Part shown: positions 46,501-58,500 of the stretch, in pieces
Numbering within the stretch: position 1 is the stretch's first letter
How the letters are laid out: the number at the start of each line of letters is the position of its first letter
From: Eublepharis macularius
Taxonomy: Eukaryota; Chordata; Lepidosauria; Squamata; Eublepharidae
NCBI RefSeq assembly: GCF_028583425.1
Contig: NC_072790.1
Location: 160,140,397-160,204,396, forward strand
Length of the DNA: 64,000 nt
Direction: 5' to 3'
The notes under the pieces: generated by a model
Database searches by the model: none
What the model saw: only the letters and a program-made list of their open reading frames with translations
Told to the model about the DNA's origin: nothing
Translations under genes and position numbers: made by a program

Positions 46501-49500
46501 ATCAGCATTATTTTTTGCATAGCTGCAAGTACAAGCTGGCTTCAAGAACATGTTGCAGACCTCAGCAGGAGGTAAGATACAAAGTGACACTATATATTGG
46601 GGAGGGGCGAAGAGAGAGGGAAAGAGAAAAATATCAATAATTGGATGGCCTTTGGTCCACACCAGGCCCACTAGTTGCCAGGTTGAAAGTGGAGGGAAAG
46701 ACCATTGTAGCCATTGGTCTTGAAAGACTTGCCAGAGTCCTGGGATACCTCTGGCTTGCTACCTTCCACCTGCTATTGCGTGTGACCTTACAGTAAAATT
46801 AGTTACTGAAGTAGGGTAGAGAAATACTTAAAAGATAAAGTAATGCAATTCCTGTATTTAAATAATCAGTAGTGTTGAGATCTGCTTGCTCTAGCCTTAA
46901 GTAATGGTTCGGGAGGCACGTTAGGTATGTAAGCCCCCAAAAAGTACAGGGAGCTTCTTCTTTCATTTGCTACTTGTCTGGAGTTCTTTATTTATTTATT
47001 TAAAACATTTGTATGCTGCCTTTCCACCCAAATAGGATCCCCAAGGAACCAACATAAAAACATTAAAATATTTTAATATTAATGCAGGATTTAAAATTAT
47101 ATATAAAATAATTTGATAATGTATAAACATATCAACCTATAACACCAAAAATGGAGAAGTGAATGAGACAAAAAAAAAAGTTCACCTGCTGGCAGAAGAC
47201 AAAGACAGAGGGAGACAGGCGAGTCTGAACAGTTTCTTGGCCCTTGGGTTGTGTTAGAGAGAAAACTGAGCCTTCGATTTTTAACCTGGTCTGGATTTTT
47301 CCACTCTTCTATTTTACTGCCATATAAGAGTCATGTATATATTATTTGGGAGCTCTGTCCTTTTGTTGCCAGTCTAATCAAGTGAAGCATTATCTTCCTG
47401 CCTTGTTTTGATCGTAGCCATTTTCTCTAAGAAAAAAAGTGTTTGTTATGAAGGATTTCTACTGGAGGATCAGCAGAAAATCTCTGTTCAGCAAAAAGAA
47501 GGCTTGCAATTTGTCCTGTGTCACAGTAGTATGAAAATGTTTGTGAGGATATTTGTTAGTACTTGTCTCAGTTGGACTGATACATCTGACTATTCTTTCC
47601 TTTATGAGTGAGGTGGAACTCATGTAGGTAGAAATGGAACTAAATCCCCAATAATCATTGGTTATCATATCAAAATGTAATATCAACTCATTGAAATTGA
47701 TAACATCCTAAATGATAATATTGTGAAAACTGAATATATATAAAATTGAATATATAGATATGAGAACAAAATACTTCCTCCACTTCTACTAAATAAGTAG
47801 TTAGAATTGGGATGGACATTGTATCATTTAAAGAGCTAAAATATTTTATGAAACCAGAAACACTTACTTGGAACTATGGGGAAACATTGTAATCAAAATT
47901 TGACATCTTTGGACTTGATGTAATTTCAGAAAAGGGGAATGAGCTAAGGGCTACAGGCACTTATAAAGAGTCATTAACACCAATGATCAGGCTGATCAGT
48001 TTTCTGGCTGCAGAGAGATGCCAACATAATTGCTAATGAATGGGGTGTACTTTTTAATTTGCTGTGTCTCCTGTTTAACGCCAGTTAATCCGTATTTTTC
48101 TTCCTTTCTTTAGTTTATGCGGCATCATTCCCGGATTGAGCAGCATCTTCCTTCCACGAATGAATCCATTTGTCTTAATTGACCTTGCAGGAGCTTTAGC
48201 TCTTTGTATTACATACATGCTAATTGAAATTAAGTACGTACAGTTACATTGAACAATAACAGTAATTCAGATACTGAAAAACTGGTGTGCCCTCTAATGC
48301 TACATTTCTGTGTTTCAGCAATTATTTTGCTGTTGACACTGCATCTGCAGTAGCCATTGCCTTGATGACATTTGGTACCATGTATCCCATGAGTGTCTAC
48401 AGCGGAAAGGTATTACTTCAGGTGAGACATTATAATATGGACTGGCATTTCACATATATTTCAACAAATGAATGACAAGAAGCAGACAAAATAAACATTT
48501 GGAAATCACAATAGGCTTCATGGCATATGCTTTTTATAATCTCATTTACATTTACCAGTGCTCAATATCAATGAGATTCTTGTTTGTTTAATGTGTTCAA
48601 GGATAACTAGAGTGATTTTCAGTAAAGTTTTTTAAAAGACAACATTGAGTCATCATTGGCTAGGATACAAGGTTTCCCCCGAGACCTGGAATAAATAAAT
48701 TTTCTGACTTCAGTCAGAAGTCTGGTACTTGTACTAAATTACAGTTAAAGAGACTGATAATTCTTCATACAGCCTCATGTTTTAGTGGTTAGTGTTTTGC
48801 TTTAAAACAGACACTTTTGGTTTCAAATCAGATTATAAAAAATATCCTAATATTGCCCTCAGAAGAAGCAGCCATTGATTTATTTAATCATCTATATTGT
48901 TAATGAGGTGCTAATACTAATCTTTCCCGTTGGTCAGCAAATAAAAGTGAATGCTTAAAGTTGAAAAGGATTAATGGAGAGACATGAGTACTGGCATTTT
49001 GAGATTTTGTGGACTTCCTGTTTGGGATCCATGGAGGTCTAACGCAGCTCCACTTGCGGAGCTGACCGGACTGCCGTTTTAACCGGCCGGCGGGGTGAAA
49101 ATAGCCCGCGGCCGACTGCTCTCAGGCGGGGAGCAGGCAAAGAACGCTCAAGACCCTAGGGTGAGCTAGATCTCGGACGAGGGGGGGCTCTACACAACGA
49201 GTCTCCCCCCAATCCTTGAGGTCCCACCTTGCGACGGGTCGGCTATAATCTCTGCGGCAGTTTTGGGGCCAATTCGGCTGGCATAAGACCTACATACCCA
49301 AGCATCGATTGGGGGAAGAAGCTGAGAGGAGAACTTAAAATCGAAACAGCGATTACAACCCGAGAAAAGTGAAGAGAAGGTAAAGATCATTATCTTCTGA
49401 GACGGGACAGATTGATAAAAACAGAGAGGAAAAAAAGTAGATTTTTAAACTGCAACAGACTAGTGAAAAGGAGGGGAAGACTCGGCAGGAATTGAATTTA

Positions 49501-52500
49501 AAAAGAGACTAAGTTTAAAGAAGTTATTAAAGAAATGGGACTATTGTTTTGAATACCTGTGGCTTTGGAGCTGTGAGAAAAAGACACCATCGCGAGATCT
49601 GCTGTGGGAAGACGGGAGACAGGAAGTGCGTAATAACAATAGAGTGGCTGGAGATAAGCGGCCCTTGCTGGAGGGCAGGAAGTAGGGAATCGCCATTTTT
49701 GAAAGGGGAAGGGTCGCGGCTTCAGCGGAAGAGGAAGTAGGCCATCTTGGATTACAAAATCATAGAGAAACCATAGAGAAAAGACGCCCAACATTTTGGA
49801 CTCTTTAAAATTTAATTTCTATAAGAAGACCGGGACATTTAAAATAGAAAAACGTTAAATTTTACGCCACGGAGTTAAGGAAGAGAGCGGATTCGTGGGA
49901 GCGAGCTAAAGCAAGCCCCACGATGTCAAAAAAAGAGTGGCAATCGGCAATAGAAAACCTGGATAAAAACCTGGACAAAAAACTTTTAGATATGATTAAA
50001 GAACTTAAGGACACGAAATTGGAGCTGATAAAAGAGGTTAAAGAGGTTACACAGACAGTAAAATCGGAGCTGTCAGAAGTGAAAAAAGGTATGGAAACAA
50101 TACGAAGTGAATTACAAGGAACGCAGCAGAGAGTTAAAACAGTAGAAGACGCGATGGAGAATTTAGCAGACACGCAACAAACAGAGATGAGATTGGTGAA
50201 GGGGAGAATGTCAGTTGCAGAAACTAAACATATGGAGAAGCAGCTACGTTTTCGTGGCTTGCCAGAAGTGGAAGGAAAGTCAGCACAAGAACAGATGACT
50301 GAGGTGTTGGCTGAGTACCTGGGGAAGGAGGAGGAGGAAGTTGTGGCTATCCTAGATGTGGCATACCGTGTGAATTCGAGAATAGCAACCCAGAGGAAAC
50401 TACCAAGAGATGTGATTGTGCAGTTTACAACACGAAATATGAAAGAGAGGATTGTGACAAAACAGTTTCAAGATCCATTGGAGATTGATGGCAAGACGAT
50501 TATTATAATGAAGGAACTGCCCAGATCAGTGTTACTGGACCGGAAAAAATATAAAGTGCTAATTCAGATTTTGAAGGACATGAAAATCAGGTACAGATGG
50601 GAGTTACCGGAAGGAGTGTCCTTTGAGTTTGGAGGGGCCAAAAAACGCATCAGATCTGAGCGAGAGATGGAGCGATTTATTAAGGACAATGAAAAAGACT
50701 TACCAACAAGATCATGAGTATGGAGTGTAAAGTATTATCTTGGAATGTAAATGGACTAAACTCACCGAATAAGAGGAAAAATACTTTTCACTGGCTACTA
50801 AAACAAAAATGTGACATTGTTTGTTTGCAAGAGACCCATATCAGAAAGCAGGATGTAAAATATTTAAAATCTGGAAAATTGGGCAAAGAATATGTAGCGG
50901 CCTCCAACAAGAAAAAAAGAGGAGTGGTGTTGTACATAAAAGAGGAGCTACAGCCAAAATTTGTTATGAGAGATGTGGAAGCTAGATTTGTAGCAGTGGA
51001 ATGTATTTGGAATTTAAAGAGAGTGTTGGTAGTCGGACTTTATGCACCTAACGGTGCAAAAGAAAGCTTCTTTGAGGATTTAAGGAAGCATTTAGACGAT
51101 CTTGCATACGACCAGATAATTCTTGCTGGAGACTTCAATGGAGTGACAGACTTGGAACTAGACAAAAAGACTACAACGGCACAAAAGAAAAGAGGACTAT
51201 TACCAAAGCTTTTTTTTGAGTTGATTCAACAAGAGACTCTTGAAGATGTATGGAGGAGAGAATATCCTAAAAGCAGACAGTTTACTTTTTATTCTGCAAG
51301 GCATTCTACATTATCAAGAATTGATATGATCTGGGCCTCAAAAGACTTAGTATTATGGACTAAGGAGGTAGAAATAATGCCTATGGTAGGCTCAGATCAC
51401 AACCCAATTATGTGGAAATTTGGAAAAAAGAGAAAAAGGAAAGCATGGAGAATAAATGAGGACTTGTTACAGGAAAGAGAGAATATGGAAATACTGAGAA
51501 GAGAGACAAAGTTTTTTATACAATACAACGTGAATAAAGAAGTACCAACCAATAAAGTTTGGGATGCCTACAAGGCGGTTGTAAGGGGCATACTAATGGA
51601 CTTAAATGGTAGAGCAAGAAAGAAGAAAGAGGAGAAAAGACAAGAGATTGAGGAGAAAATAAAAGCCAAAGAAATACAGCTAAAAAAGAGACCAGGGAAA
51701 AAGAAGGTATACCAGGAAATTAAAATACTTCAAGAACAGCTAACAGCAATGAGCAATAAAGAATTGGAGTGGAATCTCAAAAGACTGAATCAAAAAGTGT
51801 TTGAGGGTGCTAATAAACCTGGGAAGTACCTGGCATGGCAATTGAAGAAGAAAAGGGAAAAGAAGATAATAAATAAAATTTGCGAAGATAACAAAACGTA
51901 TTTGGAGCAGGCTACCATTAGTAGAGCCTTTTATAAATTTTACGCTAAGCTGTATAATAAAAAAGAAGTAAACAAAGAATCAATAGCGTCATATTTGGAG
52001 AAAACCAAACTTCCAGAAATCTCGGAAGCTTGGAGAAATAAGTTGAATAGTGAAGTAACTGACGAGGAAATAAGTAAGGCAATACAATCTGCAAATCTAG
52101 GAAAGGCGCCAGGGCCAGATGGACTTACGGCTAAATTCTATAAGACAATGGCTAATGAACTGGCACCACTCCTAAAAGAGGTGATGAATGGGGTTTTAAG
52201 GGATCAAAGGATTCCAGAAACTTGGAGTGAAGCGAATATATCATTGATCCCAAAAGAGGGCCAAGACCTGACTAATGTGAAAAATTATAGACCTATATCG
52301 CTACTCAACAATGACTACAAAATTTTTGCGAAGATATTGGCGGAGAGATTGAAGGGGTGGCTCTCGGAAGTCATAGAGGAGGAACAAGCAGGCTTTTTGC
52401 CAGACAGACAAATAAGAGACAACTTAAGGACAGTGATCAATGCTATTGAATATTATGACAAGCGTTGTGACAAAGAGGTTGGTTTCTTCTTTGTTGACGC

Positions 52501-55500
52501 TGAAAAAGCGTTTGACAATTTAAACTGGGACTTTATGTTTGCCACTATGGAAAAGCTACAATTGGGAGAAAGATTCATCAGAGCAATTAAGGAAATTTAT
52601 AGAGACCAGACTGCAGCAATTGTGGTGAACGATGAATTGACCAAGAAATTGACGATAAGTAAAGGAACAAGACAAGGTTGCCCGTTATCTCCATTGTTGT
52701 TCATTTTAGTATTGGAGATTCTGATGATACAAATACGTCAAGATGATGAAATTCGTGGAATAAAAATAAAGGACTATTCATATAAGGTCAGAGCATTTGC
52801 GGATGACATAATGTTAATTGTAGAGGACCCATTGGAGAACATGCCAAGAGTGATAGATAAGATCAAGGAGTTTGGAGACTTGGCAGGTTTCTTCATTAAC
52901 AAAAAGAAGTCAAAGATATTATGCAAAAATATGACTAAGCAGAAACAACAATTGTTAATGGAAACAACGGATTGTGAAGTAACAAGTAAAGTGAAATATT
53001 TGGGAGTCGAATTAACTGCAAAGAACATAGATCTATTCAAAAACAATTATGAAAAACTATGGACTCAGATAGAGAGAGACTTGATTAAATGGAATAGATT
53101 GAATTTGTCATGGTTGGGCAGGATTGCAGCAGTTAAGATGAATGTGTTACCAAGAGTAATGTTTTTGCTACAGACAATACCAATCATCAGAGACTCCAAA
53201 CAATTTGAAAAATGGCAGAGGAAAATATCAGATTTTGTTTGGGCAGGCAAGAAGCCTCGAGTGAAAGTGAAAGTTTTACAAGATGCAAAGGAAAGAGGCG
53301 GAATGCAACTGCCCAATCTGAGACTTTATCATGATGCAATCTGCCTAGTTTGGTTGAAAGAATGGATGACATTAAAGAACAAGAAACTATTAGCCCTAGA
53401 GGGATATAAAAAAATATTTGGATGGCACGCATATTTATGGCATGACAAAGTAAAGGTCAACTCGATGTTCCTGCATCACTTTGTTCGGAGAAGTCTATAC
53501 ATAATCTGGAAGAAGTACAGAATTTATCTACAAGAAGGAACCCCTTTGTGGGTGGTTCCATATGAGGTGATAGACCCGAGAGCTGTTGATAATGAACAAC
53601 AATGTTTAACGTATAAAGAAATAACTAAAACTGAAGCATCCAAACTTAGAATAAAGACACAAGAGGAACTATCACCTAACTACGATTGGTTCCAGTATAG
53701 ACAGATCAGAGACTTATATAATTCGGACTCTGTAAAGGGAGGTATACGAATAGAGAATTCGGAACTAGAGCAGACCCTTCTTAAAGAAGATAAGAAAAGA
53801 ATATCCAAGGTATACCAAGTACTGTTGAAGTGGTATACCGAGGATGAGATAGTTAAAACACAAATGGTGAAATGGGCTATAAACTTTAATAAAGAAATAA
53901 CAATGGAGGCATGGGAATACTTGTGGAAAACTACAATGAAGACAACGACATGTATTAATATCAAAGAGAACATTTATAAAATGATCTATCGTTGGTACAT
54001 GACACCAAAGAAGATTGCGCTAGGGAATTTGAATACTTCTAATAAATGCTGGAAATGTAAGAAGCATGAGGGCTCCCTCTATCATATGTGGTGGTCGTGT
54101 GAGGTAGCCAGGCAGTACTGGGGGGAAATAATAAGAGAAATGAGTGAAATTTTACAATTTCAAATTAATAAGAACCCAGAACTCCTGCTACTGAACTTGG
54201 GAATGGAGGGAATTCCAGCCCAACACAGGACGTTGATATTTTATATGACAGCAGCAGCTAGACTTTTGTATGCGCAAAAATGGAAAGTACAAGAAGTGCC
54301 AACTATTGAAGATTGGACTTACAAATTGCTGTATATGGCTGAAATGGACAAGATGACAAGAAAACTGAGAGATCTGGACTCAGGGCAGTTCAACACAGAC
54401 TGGGAGAAGCTGAAACAATACCTGGAGAAGAAATGGGAGGTGGGAGGAAAACTGTGGCAGTTTGAGAACTACTGAAGTATTGAAGTAGAGGGGGGAGACT
54501 TTACCGGGGGGAGAAGAGATAAATGTGAATTAATAAGCAGTCAGATTAATAGATTGACATATATATAGATATATATAGGTTAACAAACAGAACATAGAGA
54601 AAATAATTAATTATAAGGACTAAATATAAGGAGCGATTAACTAACAATATTTTCTTTTTTTTTTCTGACAAGTTTTGTACCAAACTGAATGTCTGAAGAT
54701 ATAGATGGGTCAAATTGATTGACTACGTGAGGAGAGATATATAGAACTATTATAAAAAGATAGAATGAGTAATATATATAGAGAATAAGTCAAATTGTTT
54801 GATATAAACGAATGTATGATCTATATGGTTTATGATATATAGAAATACTTGAAATTGAAAAATTGGGATAAATTGTTTATCTAAGATGGAAACAAAGGCT
54901 TACAGTTTGGGCATATAATGTTAAAAATAGTTAAGGATGTACTGCTTAGAATAATGGAGAATATATATTTGTTTTAGATAGAGGAAGCTAATAAAAGTAA
55001 GGGAAAGGGGATAAAGGGTTGGAAAGCTGTTGGAAGTCAACAAAAAGTGGGGGGAAGGGAGGGGGTTAGAGATGAAAAAATTGGGGAAAATTGAATGTAA
55101 ATGTGGAAATAATGGATTCTAACCCAATAAAAATTTTTCAAAAAAAAAAAAAAAAGAGATTTTGTTTGGTAGTCCTGTCATAAGCTTAGTATTCTGCTGT
55201 ACTTTCTCTTTCTCAACAATTATTAGCTCACAGCAACAGTCACAATCCTGTTGCAGGACTATGTCACTTAAAAAAAATAATTAGATTAAAAAATAATGAT
55301 TTTGTTTTTCCAGACAACACCATCTCATGTGATTGGACAGCTAGATAAACTTATAAGAGAGGTGAGTTACATGTCACTTGTACACGTAGACAGGATTATT
55401 TGTGGACAGGATTGTGTATTTGCACATGCGGGGGACAATTGTCACTTCTGAAGGCAGTGTCTCTGACCTCTTGGGGTGCTGTTCCTATGGACTTCTTAAT

Positions 55501-58500
55501 ATGGGGCTTTTCAGGAGGTACTGGAAATTAGTACTAGAAGGAGAAGCTAAACTGCCCGCTGTGTTTTGGATCTTGCCTTCTGAAGAATTGAGCATAAGGG
55601 TTAAAAGATTATAATGGATACTGATCACTCTTTCACATGTTTTTAGATGCAAACATTCTTTTTTAACTTTTAAAAAGTGCTTCTAGTTTGAACTAGGTAA
55701 AAGTCAGGTTTTGCAAAATCAACCAAAATTTTGCCCCATTTGTTAACTTCAGAAGGGTGGCTAATCCAAATTACCTCCAGCTTTTGGCTTTGAACAACTA
55801 GGATACATCTGTTCCTTTTCTTCTGGCATTGCCAACATCTGCAGCTATACTCTACCTTCAATTTCCATTTCCCCAGGGTAATAAGGGTAGGTGACCAACA
55901 GCAAGCGGGGGAATGTGGTATGTTCTAGACAGACATACTGTCCACCTAGAGTAGTTTATTTTCATACCAGACCATTTCTGTACATAGTGGCTTGGCTCTT
56001 GCTTCTACTTGTGCTGCGCCCTTTTCCATTGAGGGAGCTGTAGATAGTGATAGGTGCTTCCACTTACATAATACCAGAATCTTTCAGTGAGCTGAAGCGC
56101 ATTGTGCCAGCAGAACATGCTCCACAGCAGATCAAAGCTAGCATTTCCCCCCAGCACTTTGAATAGCTAGCTTGGAGGAGAACCTCATTCAGTATGAGCA
56201 AGAATGCTCCATGCCTGAGTCATTCCAGCTATCTAGCCTAAAAGCAGAAGTGAGGAAATGCTTTGCTTTCACTGATGGTAGTTGGTGGGAAGAGGCCGAG
56301 GTGTCAGCCTTGTCCAGTTGCAACCTCCTATGCTTACTGACCTCTGGGATAAAAGGAGAAAGGGCTGCCATGCCACAAGGGGGTGTGATAGGATCCAAAG
56401 AGCCAGAAACTGGTTCTCTTATGTTCCATTTCCCCTCCTGTCATGCCAATCAACCTTGCTGCTTTGCAAAGTCAAGGTTAAGGCCTTTCTAACAGTAAAT
56501 AAAAAAGCATACACAGGACGAAACAAGAGGTGAAAAATATATCTCTGTGAGAGAGACTCCTGACTGAGGATCTGAAACCTGAGGGGGGGGGACGACCCAC
56601 TTAAGCTTGAGTCCACCTGTTTATATGTAAAGTAAGGATAGGTGAAGTTGTGTTTTTATTTATATATTATTTATTTATTTAAAACATTTCTGTATCACCT
56701 TTCCACCAGAATAGGGTCTCCCAAGGTAGCAAATATCAATGCATTAAAAAATTAAGCTGTATTTAAAATGTATATATAAAATATTTAACAATATAATAGA
56801 AACATTTAGACATACAAACACAAGACAACCACGGAGGACGGCTAATAAGAGTTCACTAAGGGTACGCCAAATGAAACGGAAATGTCTTCACCTGTTGGCG
56901 GAAGACAATGACAGAGACAGACAGACAAATCTTCCATGGGGAAAAATTCCTAAGTTTTGATGCCACAACCAAGAATGCCCTTCGGGTGCTTGCTCAGCAT
57001 GGAGGAATTTTAATGGCTTGGGGATCCTTTATCTTCTCTGTCAAGAATTTGATGGGGAAGATCCATTGATTGAGGGCCACAATCCTTGAGAATTTCATCC
57101 CAGCTGTTTGGGAGACAAAAAAATTGCAGGCAAAAGTGTCATAAGAATTCTGTACTGGAACTGAGCTCATGCCATTATCTTAAAGAACTGTCCGGAGGTG
57201 GCAGCCCCGCCCCTTCACTTACCTACTACGGAGGAACCTCTGGCAGGGGACAGCCTCATGCAGGCACTGCAAGGACAGGCAACTTAGCCAGTCACGGTGA
57301 GGAAGGAAACAAGAGCAGCCCTACGCCCAGAGGTGCCTATGTAGAAGTCTCAGAACCTTGCAGGAGAGAGGTGGGGCTCAGGTGATATGCTGCAGCTGGG
57401 AACAGGTCAGAGGAGGAGACCAGCAGTACCTGGGGCTTCTTGAGGCCTGAGCAAGCAGGCACAGCAACCTCTTAAAATCTCTGAGGAGGGTGGGGTAGGA
57501 GAAAGGGAAGCCTGGCCAGGAAGGTCATTGGCCCAGGTTCCCTCCACTCACCTTTAGCCCACCTCTGAGGAGAGGGTATTGGAGGAGTACAGGGTCAGCC
57601 CACCCCCAGACAATCCTTTATTAGGCCAGATCTGGGAGAGTCTGGCAGGGCTAGACTGCTCCAAGGTGTCAGTGGAGAGCAGGAGAGACATTAGGAACCA
57701 GGGTGCAGCAGAACTTTCCTCTTCTCTGCATCCTGAGGTTCATGTGCTGGCGGTGGCCGGGAGGAGGGCTTGAAAAGGGAGCATTGGTGGACACTGCAGC
57801 CCCAGACGTTACCCCTACTGGGGAGGAATCTGATGGAACAAAGTTATTAACAAAAGAAATTGAATCTGAGACCAAATAACATCTTTGTAGCCATCTGTAG
57901 TATGCAGCTATATTATGATCTTTTTTTATCCTTTCAGATCCTCTGATTTTTTTCCCATCATTGACATTTTGTAAAATAAATGGTATGGTATACAACTCTT
58001 GTGGAGGTAGCTAAATAAGAAGTGGACAGTTACGAAGTATTTTACTGATAAGTCTATTTTACTGATAAAGTATTGTTGTTAGGCAAATTTTGTCCCTTCT
58101 GAAAGTGATAGTTAGTATGGACATGAATAGATTTGAATCCTGACTTGCCCTGTTCAGTTCAATAAGGCTTAATTCCAAGGTTGTTGGGGGGTGGGGCATT
58201 GAGAAACAGCCTTTTGTTCTAAAAATGCTAGTTCAGACAGTCTTCTAGGAAGTTGTCTAATAAAATCTCCACTAAGAGCTGTGCAATAGTCATTCAGTTC
58301 AATCAGTTAGGCTTGTGCTGGAGAGCTTTGTATCATCAGAATGTATTTCTCATGTCTAATGCATTGAGCTTTTCCAAAAAGTGAAAAGGGGTGGATTGTG
58401 TTTTGGATTATTTCTCAACAATACTATGTACCATTGTATATGTTGAACTAGGTTTCCACTTTAGATGGCGTCTTAGAGGTTCGAAATGAACATTTCTGGA

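Larger units (their letters stand above)
49011..55155 (+). mobile_element. Full-length L1 retrotransposon with two open ORFs
   Basis: 6145 bp: a 0.9-kb 5' UTR, ORF1 (49923-50717), ORF2 (50714-54475), a 0.66-kb 3' UTR and a terminal A tract of about 16 at 55140-55155, with the 10-bp duplication GAGATTTTGT on both sides. It lies in SLC30A6 intron 11 in the same orientation as the gene. No frameshift or stop interrupts either ORF and the catalytic motifs are present, so it could be a recent and possibly competent insertion. L1 here belongs to a non-mammalian lineage by its ORF spacing and the compact ORF1. Confidence 0.95.

Noticed and set aside
52774-53973. Minus-strand ORFs of 81-97 codons inside the L1
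   Set aside because: They mirror the ORF2 coding strand and have no independent similarity.
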